Shown piece by piece: positions 25,645-33,165 of a DNA stretch of 33,165 nt. Below the pieces are notes generated by a model that worked only from the letters and a program-made list of their open reading frames with translations, did no database searches and was not told the DNA's origin. Source of the stretch: Scytonema tolypothrichoides VB-61278 (GTDB lineage: Bacteria; Cyanobacteriota; Cyanobacteriia; Cyanobacteriales; Nostocaceae); NCBI RefSeq assembly GCF_000828085.3, contig NZ_JXCA02000030.1, forward strand, positions 181,433 through 214,597, written 5' to 3'. The position numbers were made by a program, and so were the translations under genes. The first letter of the stretch is position 1. Each line of letters begins with the position of its first letter.

Positions 25645-26970
25645 ATGATTAGTTCTGTTTTTCGCCAAAAAATATACCCTTTTCTTGTAGCATCTTACAG
25701 ATGGTACTTACGGACATCAGAGCGTTCTCTAGATGAGGCTTACAAAGCGGCATTACAGATTAAAGCAATAGAAGATGAATATTTCAATGGTAATCAAATA
25801 GACTTTGGCTCAAATAAGTACAGCGGTAGTGTCATGGATTATTTTGAGTCAGAGCTAAAAAAACAATTAAAAATTGTCCGAATGCGGCTAACAGAGTTTA
25901 AGGCAAGCCGTTTTTTTCAGAGTGAATCTAACCAAAAAGCGGCAAAGGAATTCGCCATAGAGTATCCACAGCCTGCTTTGATTTTAGAAAAACTCAAATT
26001 CATTGATGAAGTCACAGCAAAATACACTAGCTTTGACGAATTACATTCCAAATATCCAATCAATAGAGACAATAGTTTAACAATAGTACAATCCTCGACT
26101 AATCAATTAAAACAAAACAATTTATCAACTCAGAGATTAGATAAGAAAACACCCCAAAGTAAGACAGAGACGATGGGGGTCTTACCGCGTTCGATTTTTA
26201 ATACTTTTACTCGCCTGCAAGTTGAATTAGACCCCAACGCGGAACAAGATGTTGTTAAAAAATTCCGTCATACACAAAGAAGAACAATAATATCTGTCAG
26301 ATTCCTCCTTCTGCTCATCATAGTTCCTATTTTGACTCATCAATTGTCAAAAGCTCTGGTTGTCGGACCTATTGTTGACCGTTATTTGGAGAAAAATTCT
26401 GCTGAGGAAACTGCCATATTCCTGAATTATGAAATGGAAGAAGAAGCTCTAGAAGAGCTAGAAAGATTTGAAGAGAGAATCAAATTTGATAACTTGCTGA
26501 GCAATACTGAACCACTATCCCTTGAGCAGATAGAAAATCAGATAAAAACAAAGGCTCATGAGATTGCTGAAGGTTCTCGTGGTAGCAGTTCAAATGCTAT
26601 TAAAAATGTTTTTGCCGATATATTGTCTGTCATTACGTTTACCTGGTTGTTGCTTATTAGCAAACAAGAGATTGCGGTACTAAAAGACTTTTTTGACCAT
26701 ATTGTCTATGGTCTCAGTGACAGTGCCAAGGCATTTATTATTATTTTGTTTACCGATATCTTTGTTGGTTTCCACTCTCCTCATGGATGGGAAGTTATTC
26801 TAGAAGGTATTTCGCGCCATTGGGGATTACCAGCAAATCACGATTTCATATTCCTATTTATTGCTACATTTCCAGTAATTTTAGATACTATCTTCAAATA
26901 CTGGATTTTCCGTTATTTGAATCGTATATCACCTTCTGCTGTTGCTACATATCACAATATGAACGAGTGA
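25645..26970 (+). CDS. pcxA: Proton extrusion protein PcxA (CemA family)
   Basis: Cytoplasmic-membrane protein needed for light-dependent proton release and CO2/pH homeostasis in cyanobacteria; relative of chloroplast CemA/Ycf10. From ATG 25645 it is 441 residues. The N-terminus (ASYRWYLRTSERSLDEAYKA, then ALQIKAIEDEYFNGN) is the family signature. A long charged middle precedes the membrane part: RTIISVRFLLLLIIVPILTH, FADILSVITFTWLLLIS, SAKAFIIILFTDIFVGFHSPHGWE, and FIFLFIATFPVILDTIFKYWIFRYLNR with SPSAVATYH at the end, also family-typical. A TTG at 25636 would add three residues. It is divergent from the helicase-like gene, so the 87-bp spacer holds both promoters. Confidence 0.92.
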   Translation: MISSVFRQKIYPFLVASYRWYLRTSERSLDEAYKAALQIKAIEDEYFNGNQIDFGSNKYSGSVMDYFESELKKQLKIVRMRLTEFKASRFFQSESNQKAAKEFAIEYPQPALILEKLKFIDEVTAKYTSFDELHSKYPINRDNSLTIVQSSTNQLKQNNLSTQRLDKKTPQSKTETMGVLPRSIFNTFTRLQVELDPNAEQDVVKKFRHTQRRTIISVRFLLLLIIVPILTHQLSKALVVGPIVDRYLEKNSAEETAIFLNYEMEEEALEELERFEERIKFDNLLSNTEPLSLEQIENQIKTKAHEIAEGSRGSSSNAIKNVFADILSVITFTWLLLISKQEIAVLKDFFDHIVYGLSDSAKAFIIILFTDIFVGFHSPHGWEVILEGISRHWGLPANHDFIFLFIATFPVILDTIFKYWIFRYLNRISPSAVATYHNMNE

Positions 26971-27003
26971 GATAGCAGTCTGAAAGGATTTGTGAAAAAA
27001 CAA

Positions 27004-27037
27004 GATGTCCGACTTCGTAAGAGTTGTCGGATATCTG
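27004..27037 (+). terminator. Hairpin after pcxA
   Basis: GATGTCCGAC (27004-27013) pairs with GTCGGATATC (27026-27035) with one G-U, 33 bp after the pcxA stop. No strong U tract; terminator function is likely but not certain. Confidence 0.5.
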
Positions 27038-27192
27038 ATCTCAATTCTCCTGTCAATGAATTCGTGGGGTTAAATGCCTGACAATTGACAGTTGATAACT
27101 GATAATTGAATGGTCATCAGTGGTTAGGGGTAAGATGGAAGCCATTTTCGTCACACCCCGCGCTTGCCTATCGTTGCTTAAACATACCCCTT

Positions 27193-28539
27193 ATGGCACG
27201 CACTTTAGAAAAAGTTATGAAAAAGACATTTGTCCCAATGGGGCAAAGTGCCCTACTCTTACGAGCAATCGCCATTAGCTTCCCTATAGCTTCTATAATT
27301 CTGTTATTACTTATCCAACCTTTGGGGCATTTAGCACTGAGTCCGCCGGAATGTCGGGTGACAAAATGGCAACTACCAGTATCCTCTCAAACTCAATTAC
27401 AGGACATAATTGTTCAACAACAAACAGCGCCACCTCCATTAGTACCCATTCAGAAGTCACCGTTTCCTTGTTGTGAGGGCGATAGTTCTTGTCTCGATAA
27501 TCAATTATGGGGCGAAAACGGTCAATCACCAGATAAAAAAGCTTTGTTGACGGCTATAGATCGGAGTTTGCAGTACCTTTTTTCTAACGATGCTGCAGCG
27601 GCGTATCAACAGTATCAGGTGGTGGGAATGACACGCGACCACGTGATCAAAAGTTTGCAAAGATTCCGGGAGTTGGTCTTAAAATCTAAATCTGCTGTAG
27701 AACTTAATACAGCAATAGCAAGGGAATTTGTTTTTTACCAGTCAGTGGGGGGAGACAAAAAAGGCTCGGTGTTGTTTACGGCATATTATGAACCAGTTTA
27801 TGCTGCTAGTCGCGTTCCCACTCCAGAGTATCGCTATCCTGTTTATCGCATACCACCTGATATTAGCTCATGGCAAAAACCTCATCCTACACGCTTGGAA
27901 CTAGAAGGACCCGATGGTTTGCAAGCATCAATTGGTCGGCTGCGGGGGTTGGAGTTGTTTTGGTTTCGCGATCGCCTAGAACCCTACTTAGCCCAAATTC
28001 AAGGCTCAGCTAAACTTCAGCTTTCTGATGGCACTCAAACAACAATAGGTTATGCTGGTAACACCGCTTACAATTACAAGAGTATCGGGCGAGAACTGGC
28101 GAATGATGGCAAGTTACAGCTTGAGGGTTTGACGATGCCGAAAATCCTCAACTATTTCCACAAGTATCCACAAGAATTAAATGTCTATATCCCTCGCGAT
28201 CCCAGCTTTGTGTTTTTTCAAGAAAATCACGGCGCGCCAGCACAAGGTTCTATCAAAGTACCACTAACAGCAGAACGCTCAATTGCAACAGATAAATCTC
28301 TTATGCCACCTGGTGCTTTGGCGTTGATTCGCGCTCCTTTCCCCTTTGTTAATCATGTTACCAAACAAATGGATCATCGAATTGTCAGTCGGTATGTTCT
28401 TGATCAAGATACGGGAGGTGCAATTAAAGGTGCGGGGCGAGTAGATTATTTTTTAGGTACTGGTAAGATAGCAGGCGATCGCGCTGGCGTGACTGTTAGT
28501 TATGGACAGTTATATTATTTGTTGCTGAAATCTCATTAA
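27193..28539 (+). CDS. mltA: Membrane-bound lytic murein transglycosylase A (MltA)
   Basis: Cleaves the MurNAc-GlcNAc bond of peptidoglycan, forming 1,6-anhydro ends. From ATG 27193 the protein is about 448 residues with a signal anchor (LLLRAIAISFPIASIILLLL). The MltA domain shows FTAYYEPVYAASR, YPVYRIPPD, GRLRGLELFWFRDRLEP, IQGSAKLQLSDG and TTIGYAGNTAYNYKSIGREL. The C-terminal 3D domain has the catalytic Asp region LDQDTGGAIKGAGRVDYFLG then GDRAGVTVSYGQLYYLL. The upstream TTG (27106) gives an odd extension; ATG 27217 is the other candidate. Alone on the plus strand after pcxA. Confidence 0.92.
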   Translation: MARTLEKVMKKTFVPMGQSALLLRAIAISFPIASIILLLLIQPLGHLALSPPECRVTKWQLPVSSQTQLQDIIVQQQTAPPPLVPIQKSPFPCCEGDSSCLDNQLWGENGQSPDKKALLTAIDRSLQYLFSNDAAAAYQQYQVVGMTRDHVIKSLQRFRELVLKSKSAVELNTAIAREFVFYQSVGGDKKGSVLFTAYYEPVYAASRVPTPEYRYPVYRIPPDISSWQKPHPTRLELEGPDGLQASIGRLRGLELFWFRDRLEPYLAQIQGSAKLQLSDGTQTTIGYAGNTAYNYKSIGRELANDGKLQLEGLTMPKILNYFHKYPQELNVYIPRDPSFVFFQENHGAPAQGSIKVPLTAERSIATDKSLMPPGALALIRAPFPFVNHVTKQMDHRIVSRYVLDQDTGGAIKGAGRVDYFLGTGKIAGDRAGVTVSYGQLYYLLLKSH

Positions 28540-29498
28540 TAATAGTAAGTAGGTCGTTAAAATAAAGTTAACGAGGAACTGCCGTTCGTCGTAGACGTGC
28601 CGCAGGCATAAGGGTTCCACAGGCTACAGGAGTCAGTGCGGTTTTGGGGTCTCACGCTACATGCTACAAGTTGGCACAGCCGACGGCACTAGCTTAACCT
28701 CAAACTTAGATATAGCAAAGTTTTTATATCGATTAGCTTTATCCGTTAATGTAGCTCAATTTGAGACATTTTTCTCGATATCAATATACAGTAGAATACA
28801 GGCGTCAATCGTCAGAAGTCATAACTAAAACAAGCTTCTTCTCTGGCTTTGGAACTTAGGTTCTGTACCATGAACTGATTTAAAACTGCTGTATTTTCCT
28901 TGTCCAGCAAAAGTTTGAGAACTGACGCGGACTTTATTTGTTTGACCGTGACTTTAGTCATGGGTTTTCGACTTTAACTAAATGTTATGTTAATATCAAT
29001 CCTTCTTTAGATATAAATTTTGAATTTTCTTTTTAAAGAAGAGTTTATATATTTTATTTCTAAAAATCAGAACACTTCATAAATTTTTATTAGTTGGTTG
29101 AATGTTTTATGAGATATTAGTGATATCACGATCATTGACTTGTTATTTTTATAACTTTTTGGTGATTGGCACTTATTAACTTTGTGAAAATTTAAGAAAA
29201 TCAAAATGATATGATGATATATTAACTAAAATTTTGGGTAGAAATAACTTTTACTCTTGTTTGGAACTACAAAATTTTATCTGGCGTCTTACCTACGTAG
29301 AATGTTAGCCACTCAAGCAAAAGCTGATCGTCTTAGTCGAGACAAAAGTGGTGCGAAAGCTAGTTTATGTTTCTCATGAATTGTGCGTAAATCGGAAATA
29401 CTATCTTTTCAGTTTGTATATAAGTATATTCCTGACTCAATGAGTCTAATATCTTATTTCACTGCAATATATGAATACGTTTATAATGGGGTTTTAAA
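28540..29498. other. Long AT-rich spacer without a gene
   Basis: About 960 bp. 28560-28690 has GC-richer repeat text, including GGAAC/GTTCC around CGTCGTAGACGTGCCGCAGG. 28700-29498 is very AT-rich with no frame over 60 codons and no antitoxin-like ORF before the PIN gene. I see no RNA gene that I can support. Confidence 0.4.
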
Positions 29499-29951
29499 GT
29501 GTTCAGGATATTAGTTGATGCTGATTTAATATTAGAAGCTTTGATGAATCGTAATGGCTCGGTAGGAGAAGTCAGTGAATTATTGGATAGAGTACATCCG
29601 TGGATTCAAATGTACATAACTGATATTGGTTGGCAAAAAATTTACACATATGCAAGTCGTTTGCGAAATACAAAGATTGCCGAGTTAGTGGTTAATTGGC
29701 TGCAAGACAAAATCCAAATTTGTACTATTGATCAAACCATTCTTCAACAAGCACGTTTTTCACCTCTTCAAGATTTTGAATCTGCTGTAGAACTCGTTTG
29801 CGCGAGTTATGAAAAACTCGATGCAATTGTCACCCATAACTATGACAATTTTGCTCAAGTACGAAATAAGTTTTGGATTTGGTCAGTTGCAGAATTGTGG
29901 GTGCGTGCAAACCTGGAAAGCCAACTAGGTACAACTAGATCTATTTCATAG
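29499..29951 (+). CDS. PIN-domain protein, possible VapC-like ribonuclease
   Basis: A 150-residue protein with GTG start. The PIN fold is suggested by the N-terminal acid motif FRILVDADLILEAL (Asp 7 and 9), the central DFESAVELVCA (Asp, Glu) and a late LDAIVTHNYDNF (Asp) near residue 110, the order of PIN metal ligands. Known PIN proteins cut RNA as toxins or as housekeeping nucleases. No antitoxin gene is adjacent on either side, so it is an orphan or not a toxin. No clear ribosome-binding site. Confidence 0.7.
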   Translation: MFRILVDADLILEALMNRNGSVGEVSELLDRVHPWIQMYITDIGWQKIYTYASRLRNTKIAELVVNWLQDKIQICTIDQTILQQARFSPLQDFESAVELVCASYEKLDAIVTHNYDNFAQVRNKFWIWSVAELWVRANLESQLGTTRSIS

Positions 29952-30025
29952 CAATTCAAAATACCATACATACCCTACGGAAAGCCCTCTACAGGGTCTA
30001 CAGGAAGTCCTATACCTGCGGTACA

Positions 30026-30062
30026 CTCCCTTGACGCGAGTCTGACGAACGCGTCAAGGGAG
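30026..30062 (+). terminator. Perfect 13-bp hairpin downstream of PIN gene
   Basis: CTCCCTTGACGCG (30026-30038) and CGCGTCAAGGGAG (30050-30062) are exact complements around an 11-nt loop, 75 bp after the PIN stop. No U tract follows on either strand, so it may be a structured repeat rather than a terminator. 30063-30287 has a 26-codon frame from 30074 without support. Confidence 0.4.
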
Positions 30063-30287
30063 AAGATAGAGGTATGTCTTTGGTACAGTACACAAGCAGC
30101 AGATCCAGAAATACGAAAAAACTCGCTACTAGTCCGCAAGCCAAAAAGCAATAGCTGGAAATAGCAGAGGCTTTAGAAAACAGCCATTAAGCTATTGGGG
30201 CGAATAAGTGACTACGAGTTAGTATGGTTGTTTATATATTAAGTGAATGAATTTAAGGCTTGCTACACAATTAACTACCAGATGATG

Positions 30288-30956
30288 TTAGCGTACGCTG
30301 ACATCCATACTATAGTTTAAAGCACCATTACCACTATTCTGTTGGGCGACGTTAGTGCCAGGACCACTCAGTTGTACACTCACAGAAGATGATGGAGGAT
30401 TATAGCGGGCTGACACTTCCACCTTGTGTTCACCAACAGACAAATAACGTGACAAATCAACCTTAACGTTTTTATCGTTGTTGATTTGCTTGACAACTTT
30501 ACCATTTACAGTAATTTCACCGGTCATTTGAGCATCTGATGTATTAATGCTTAAAATATGCGGTTGACTTAGATTTGCTGCACTGAGATGAAGTGAGCTT
30601 TTTTGATATCCAAAGGAATCACCAAAACTAGAGTGCTGGCTAGTGAATGTCCTGATTCTGTTCATATCGCTACTCCTGTGTGTTGGAACAATAACGGAAA
30701 AATCTTCGCTACTTTCGTCATCCTCATCATCATCGCCGTCTGTTGGAACAACAACGGAAGAATCGTGACTATTTTCGTCATTGTTGTCTGTCTGAACAAT
30801 AACAGAGGAAGTCCTCTGGGTGCTACGTCCACTATTGCTGTCTGTCTGAATGACAACAGAAGAAGTTTTCTGGCTACTACGGACGAAATTTTGTGCAAAA
30901 GCTGTACTGACACTAAAAAGAACTAGACAGCTTGCAAGAATCACTAATTTACTCAT
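30288..30956 (-). CDS. Secreted protein with four SSV-[IV]-[QP]-T repeats and acidic linker
   Basis: I do not recognise a family. From ATG 30956 it is 222 residues. The signal peptide MSKLVILASCLVLFSVSTAF ends at AFA-Q. Four repeats follow (near residues 30-95): SSVVIQTD, SSVIVQTD, SSVVVPTD and FSVIVPTH, spaced 17-20 residues, with an acidic run (DGDDDEDDESSED) before the last. The C-terminal part looks beta-rich (MTGEITVNGKVV, VKVDLSRYLSVGEHKVEVSA, SVSVQLSGPG), like a small adhesion or carrier domain. An in-frame ATG at 31025 would place hydrophobic residues ahead of the signal and is less likely. It is last in a same-strand run of exported proteins. Confidence 0.72.
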   Translation of the reverse strand: MSKLVILASCLVLFSVSTAFAQNFVRSSQKTSSVVIQTDSNSGRSTQRTSSVIVQTDNNDENSHDSSVVVPTDGDDDEDDESSEDFSVIVPTHRSSDMNRIRTFTSQHSSFGDSFGYQKSSLHLSAANLSQPHILSINTSDAQMTGEITVNGKVVKQINNDKNVKVDLSRYLSVGEHKVEVSARYNPPSSSVSVQLSGPGTNVAQQNSGNGALNYSMDVSVR

Positions 30957-31123
30957 GATGACATAACCAGAGTGAAGTAACAGCAGGTACACAATGAGCC
31001 AATTCGATTGTTTGTATAATTGCATGACCTGCTGATAGCTGGAGAATATGTTGGCCGAGAAATTTCACTCACCACTGTAAACTCAGCAAAAGTTTCTGCG
31101 TTCACAAAAGTGATCCCTAGCAA

Positions 31124-31157
31124 TAAAACCGAAGTTCCCGCCTGCTAGGGACTTCGG
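31124..31157 (-). terminator. Rho-independent terminator after the 31208-31591 gene
   Basis: On the minus strand CCGAAGTCCC pairs with GGGAACTTCGG (one bulge) and is followed by TTTTATTG. It lies 51 bp after the stop of the upstream secreted protein, so the 30288-30956 gene probably has its own promoter. Confidence 0.7.
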
Positions 31158-31207
31158 AAAGGTGAGGTTTTGATCGTAGTCCGTAGGACTATGTTACCTA
31201 AAATGAC

Positions 31208-31591
31208 TTACCTAGAAGAAGGAAAGTTTTTTGGTAATGGAACATGAACACTGGGGTTAACATCAACCTGAATGTTGGGAGTTTTTATACCTGTGCGGTT
31301 GCTACCACCTTCAATTCTTTGATTGACAGTACGACGTTGTTCACAAGTCCCATTACTGAAACAAACTTGGGTTGCTGTGCTGGTTGCGCTGTTACCGTTG
31401 CAATTTCTCCCAAATTCACGATTGACATTTGTAGATTGCCTTCCTCCGCTTCTATTAGAATCAATCGCTACTTGTGCTCCCGCACTAACACCAACGCATC
31501 CTGCTGATGCAGAAGGGGTTAAGGAAGGAATAAAGAAGGGGGATACAGCTGTTAGAGAGAACAAGCTGAGAGAAAGTAGTTTGGATTTCAT
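31208..31591 (-). CDS. Small secreted protein, Asn/Ser/Thr-rich
   Basis: No family recognised. From ATG 31591 it is 127 residues. The signal peptide MKSKLLSLSLFSLTAV continues through PSLTPSASA with cleavage before GCVG. The mature part is Asn/Ser/Thr/Gly rich, has four Cys (GCVGVSAG, NCNG, QVCFSNGTCEQ) that could form disulfides, and ends in a Pro-rich tail (IQVDVNPSVHVPLPKNFP). It starts 17 bp after the stop of the gene at 31608-31982, so the two are almost surely co-transcribed, ending at the terminator at 31124-31157. A longer frame from 31666 overlaps the upstream gene and would mask the signal peptide. Confidence 0.72.
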   Translation of the reverse strand: MKSKLLSLSLFSLTAVSPFFIPSLTPSASAGCVGVSAGAQVAIDSNRSGGRQSTNVNREFGRNCNGNSATSTATQVCFSNGTCEQRRTVNQRIEGGSNRTGIKTPNIQVDVNPSVHVPLPKNFPSSR

Positions 31592-31607
31592 GTATGTACC
31601 CTTGATA

Positions 31608-31982
31608 TTATTGACAAGTTGTTGTGGTTGTGGAACTGTAAGTACTATTTCCGCTGTTAGAGCCACTGCGTACAGTGCTTCTTTGGACTACTCGTCTGCC
31701 GTTACAGTAGCTTTGTGTTGTGCGAGGATATCTCAAACTCCGTAGACGCTGATCAAGACTGTATTGTCGAATATTTCTTCTAGAACTGGGTATTCGACGA
31801 GAAGGATAGGTGGTTCTGTAAGTAGGTCTTCTGTCTCTAATTGTGATATCACCGTCTTCATCGATTGTTACCCTGCTAGTACTACCTTCGACATCAATGT
31901 CATCTGCGATCGCAATTCTCGCAGGTAGTGCAATCAGCGCGGAGAGTACCACTAGTAATGAAATAGTTTGTCTGGCAGGCAT
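31608..31982 (-). CDS. Small secreted basic protein
   Basis: No family recognised. 124 residues with a signal peptide (RQTISLLVVLSALIALPARI then AIA-DD). The mature part begins with an acidic segment (DIDVEGSTSRVTIDEDGDIT), then is very basic and Tyr/Arg rich (RDRRPTYRTTYPSRRIP, QYSLDQRLRSLRYPR), and ends in a Ser/Thr/Asn tail with a terminal TTTTTCQ. Two Cys. GAGGA lies upstream of ATG. First gene of a two-gene unit with 31208-31591. Confidence 0.7.
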   Translation of the reverse strand: MPARQTISLLVVLSALIALPARIAIADDIDVEGSTSRVTIDEDGDITIRDRRPTYRTTYPSRRIPSSRRNIRQYSLDQRLRSLRYPRTTQSYCNGRRVVQRSTVRSGSNSGNSTYSSTTTTTCQ

Positions 31983-32288
31983 GGCTTAATTCCTCTGTTC
32001 GTAAAAAACAACCGAATTTCATATAGCAATTTAGGAAATCGGTCACATTTATATCAACTCCTCACCTATAACACACCACCGCACTCTTGACAGACACTCG
32101 CAATTTTCTGTAAGCTGGTGAGTTATTTGGGGTTGCTTTGTTATATAGATCCAGCAACACCCAATGGCTAATTAGCCGGAACCCTCATATATTTCGGGAG
32201 TTGAACTCATCAGGAGTTTGGCAGATGCGTAACCCAACACTAACACCAGCTTGAGACAGCAAACTAAAGACAGACTGGTACTTGAGGC
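31983..32288. other. Spacer upstream of the two-gene secreted unit
   Basis: About 306 bp with no ORF of note. TTGACA at 32087-32092 reads on the plus strand, not toward the minus-strand genes. No confident promoter or RNA is seen. Confidence 0.3.
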
Positions 32289-32618
32289 TTAGCGATGATA
32301 AACAGGCCTTCTATTTTGTCTATTTTGTTGCAGTTGCTCGCTTTTTTGAGAAGCATACTGGTCAACACTACTGTTATCTAACGCGGCACCATTTTGGTCG
32401 ATGCGCTGCCTAGCGTTTTGTCTTCCAGAATTGGGGTAACCAGCTCTTTGCTGAATGCTTCTTTGCTCAGCTTTCTGATTCACTTGGCTATTTACACCAC
32501 CGACAGTCGCATTTTGATTAATTTCCTGCTTGGTCACGGCTTCGCCTGCGAAAGCTACAGTTGGTATTACCATCACAGCAGCGACCAAAAGACTTAGGGT
32601 CAAGGTTTTCTTTACCAT
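32289..32618 (-). CDS. Small secreted Q/N-rich protein with QNGAA repeat (copy 2)
   Basis: 109 residues. The signal peptide VKKTLTLSLLVAAVMVIPTV ends AFA-GE. The mature chain is Gln/Asn/Ser/Arg rich. One full 21-residue repeat (IDQNGAALDNSSVDQYASQK...Q) has Q, N, S, Q, Q at positions 1, 2, 9, 13, 21; a looser copy (INQNATVGGVNSQVNQ) precedes it. The chain ends RRPVYHR, basic and aromatic. The same layout and repeat occur in the 32731-33096 protein, so the two look like paralogues. Gln/Asn ladders of this spacing recall curlin repeats, but the curlin consensus is not met. Function unknown. Confidence 0.75.
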   Translation of the reverse strand: MVKKTLTLSLLVAAVMVIPTVAFAGEAVTKQEINQNATVGGVNSQVNQKAEQRSIQQRAGYPNSGRQNARQRIDQNGAALDNSSVDQYASQKSEQLQQNRQNRRPVYHR

Positions 32619-32730
32619 CTTTAACTATGTCCTAAATTATGAATGGATTCTGAAATAGTGGCGTTGCTTGAGTAGTAAAAGAATTAACTGATACCCAAGC
32701 CTGGGCAACGCCTTTTGATGACATCAATGA

Positions 32731-33096
32731 TTAGCGACGGTATGAGCGACTACGACCACGAGCATCTTGACGCTGGTCATTGTTGGTCTCGCTGTATTGG
32801 TCAGTGTAAGAACCATCAGTTGCCGCACCATTTTGAATGGTGGTTTGGCGAGCACCTTGGTCTTGGCGAGTTCTGTGGGAACCACCGTAGTAGTTACCAG
32901 GACGGGAGTGTGTGCGATTTTGGACTTGACTGCTGTTGGTTGTAGAAGTTTGAGTCACGCTACTACCATTGACAGCAGCACCGTTTTGCTCTGTATACTG
33001 GTCAACGTTCTGTGATTGTTGACCGGCGAATGCGGCGGTGGGAGCGATCATCAATCCAGCAGCCAGTAAACCGAAAGCAATAGATTTGTTCAACAT
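32731..33096 (-). CDS. Small secreted Q/N-rich protein with two QNGAA repeats (copy 1)
   Basis: 121 residues. The signal peptide LNKSIAFGLLAAGLMIAPTA ends AFA-GQ. Two repeats align without gaps: QNGAAVNGSSVTQTSTTNSS then Q, and QNGAATDGSYTDQYSETNND then Q, sharing Q1, N2, G3, A4, A5, G8, S9, Q13 and Q21. They are separated by a Gly/Tyr/Arg-rich linker (RPGNYYGGSHRTRQDQ). The C-terminus is basic (RGRSRSYRR). It lies 112 bp upstream of its paralogue on the same strand. It is probably exported to the periplasm or cell surface, with an amyloid-like or structural role as one possibility. No known family is recognised. Confidence 0.77.
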   Translation of the reverse strand: MLNKSIAFGLLAAGLMIAPTAAFAGQQSQNVDQYTEQNGAAVNGSSVTQTSTTNSSQVQNRTHSRPGNYYGGSHRTRQDQGARQTTIQNGAATDGSYTDQYSETNNDQRQDARGRSRSYRR

Positions 33097-33165
33097 AATT
33101 GTTTGACCTTGTTAGTTGTGTGTGTGTTGTGAAAGTTAAAAGTTATCTGTTGTGGGAAGATTATG

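Noticed and set aside
29499-30200. Complete toxin-antitoxin module
   Set aside because: No credible antitoxin ORF is found on either side of the PIN gene; the 26-codon frame at 30074 stops early and has no DNA-binding pattern.

Overview
The window looks like a chromosomal segment of a filamentous, heterocystous-type (Nostocales) cyanobacterium. The evidence is repeated GCGATCGC (HIP1) octamers inside and between genes, an SLH-plus-OprB porin, a PcxA/CemA-type proton-extrusion protein, and intergenic DNA full of short palindromic repeats of the kind common in that order. The order-level assignment is inference; no rRNA or tRNA gene is present.

Layout. (1) 1-2751: the 3' part of a twintron, one group II intron with its reverse transcriptase/HNH maturase nested inside the reverse transcriptase gene of a second group II intron. 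(2) 2752-4650: gene-poor DNA with palindromic repeats and, on the minus strand, a collapsed iscB relic (3688-4032) next to an omega-RNA-like or transposon-end region. (3) 4654-11441: an MFS exporter (+), an SLH/OprB outer-membrane porin (-), a possible small Cys-rich ORF (+), then a minus-strand pair of a FAD-dependent monooxygenase and a Rieske oxygenase. (4) 11811-13081: an IS630-family element with exact ends and TA target, which itself carries a 56-bp palindromic insertion that breaks its transposase. (5) 13962-22158: a HpcH/HpaI aldolase (+), then a minus-strand aromatic block read as DAHP synthase, fused TrpE-TrpG, TrpC, TrpA, TrpB. (6) 22509-28539: MsrA (-), an SF1-helicase/AddB-like protein (-), PcxA (+), MltA lytic transglycosylase (+). 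(7) 29499-33096: an orphan PIN-domain protein (+), then five small signal-peptide-bearing proteins on the minus strand, two of which share a strictly spaced 21-residue Q-N-G-A-A repeat.

How the genes may work together. The aromatic block makes the committed shikimate enzyme (DAHP synthase) and most steps from chorismate to tryptophan; trpD and trpF are missing from it. Such partial, linked aro/trp sets in Nostocales are usually extra copies that feed indole-derived natural products (scytonemin, hapalindole-type alkaloids). The FAD monooxygenase, Rieske oxygenase and MFS exporter a few kilobases away could be tailoring and export functions, but no scytonemin or isonitrile core gene is visible, so the link is inference. 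The most novel-looking material is the cluster of small exported repeat proteins at the right end, the iscB relic, and the nested mobile elements.
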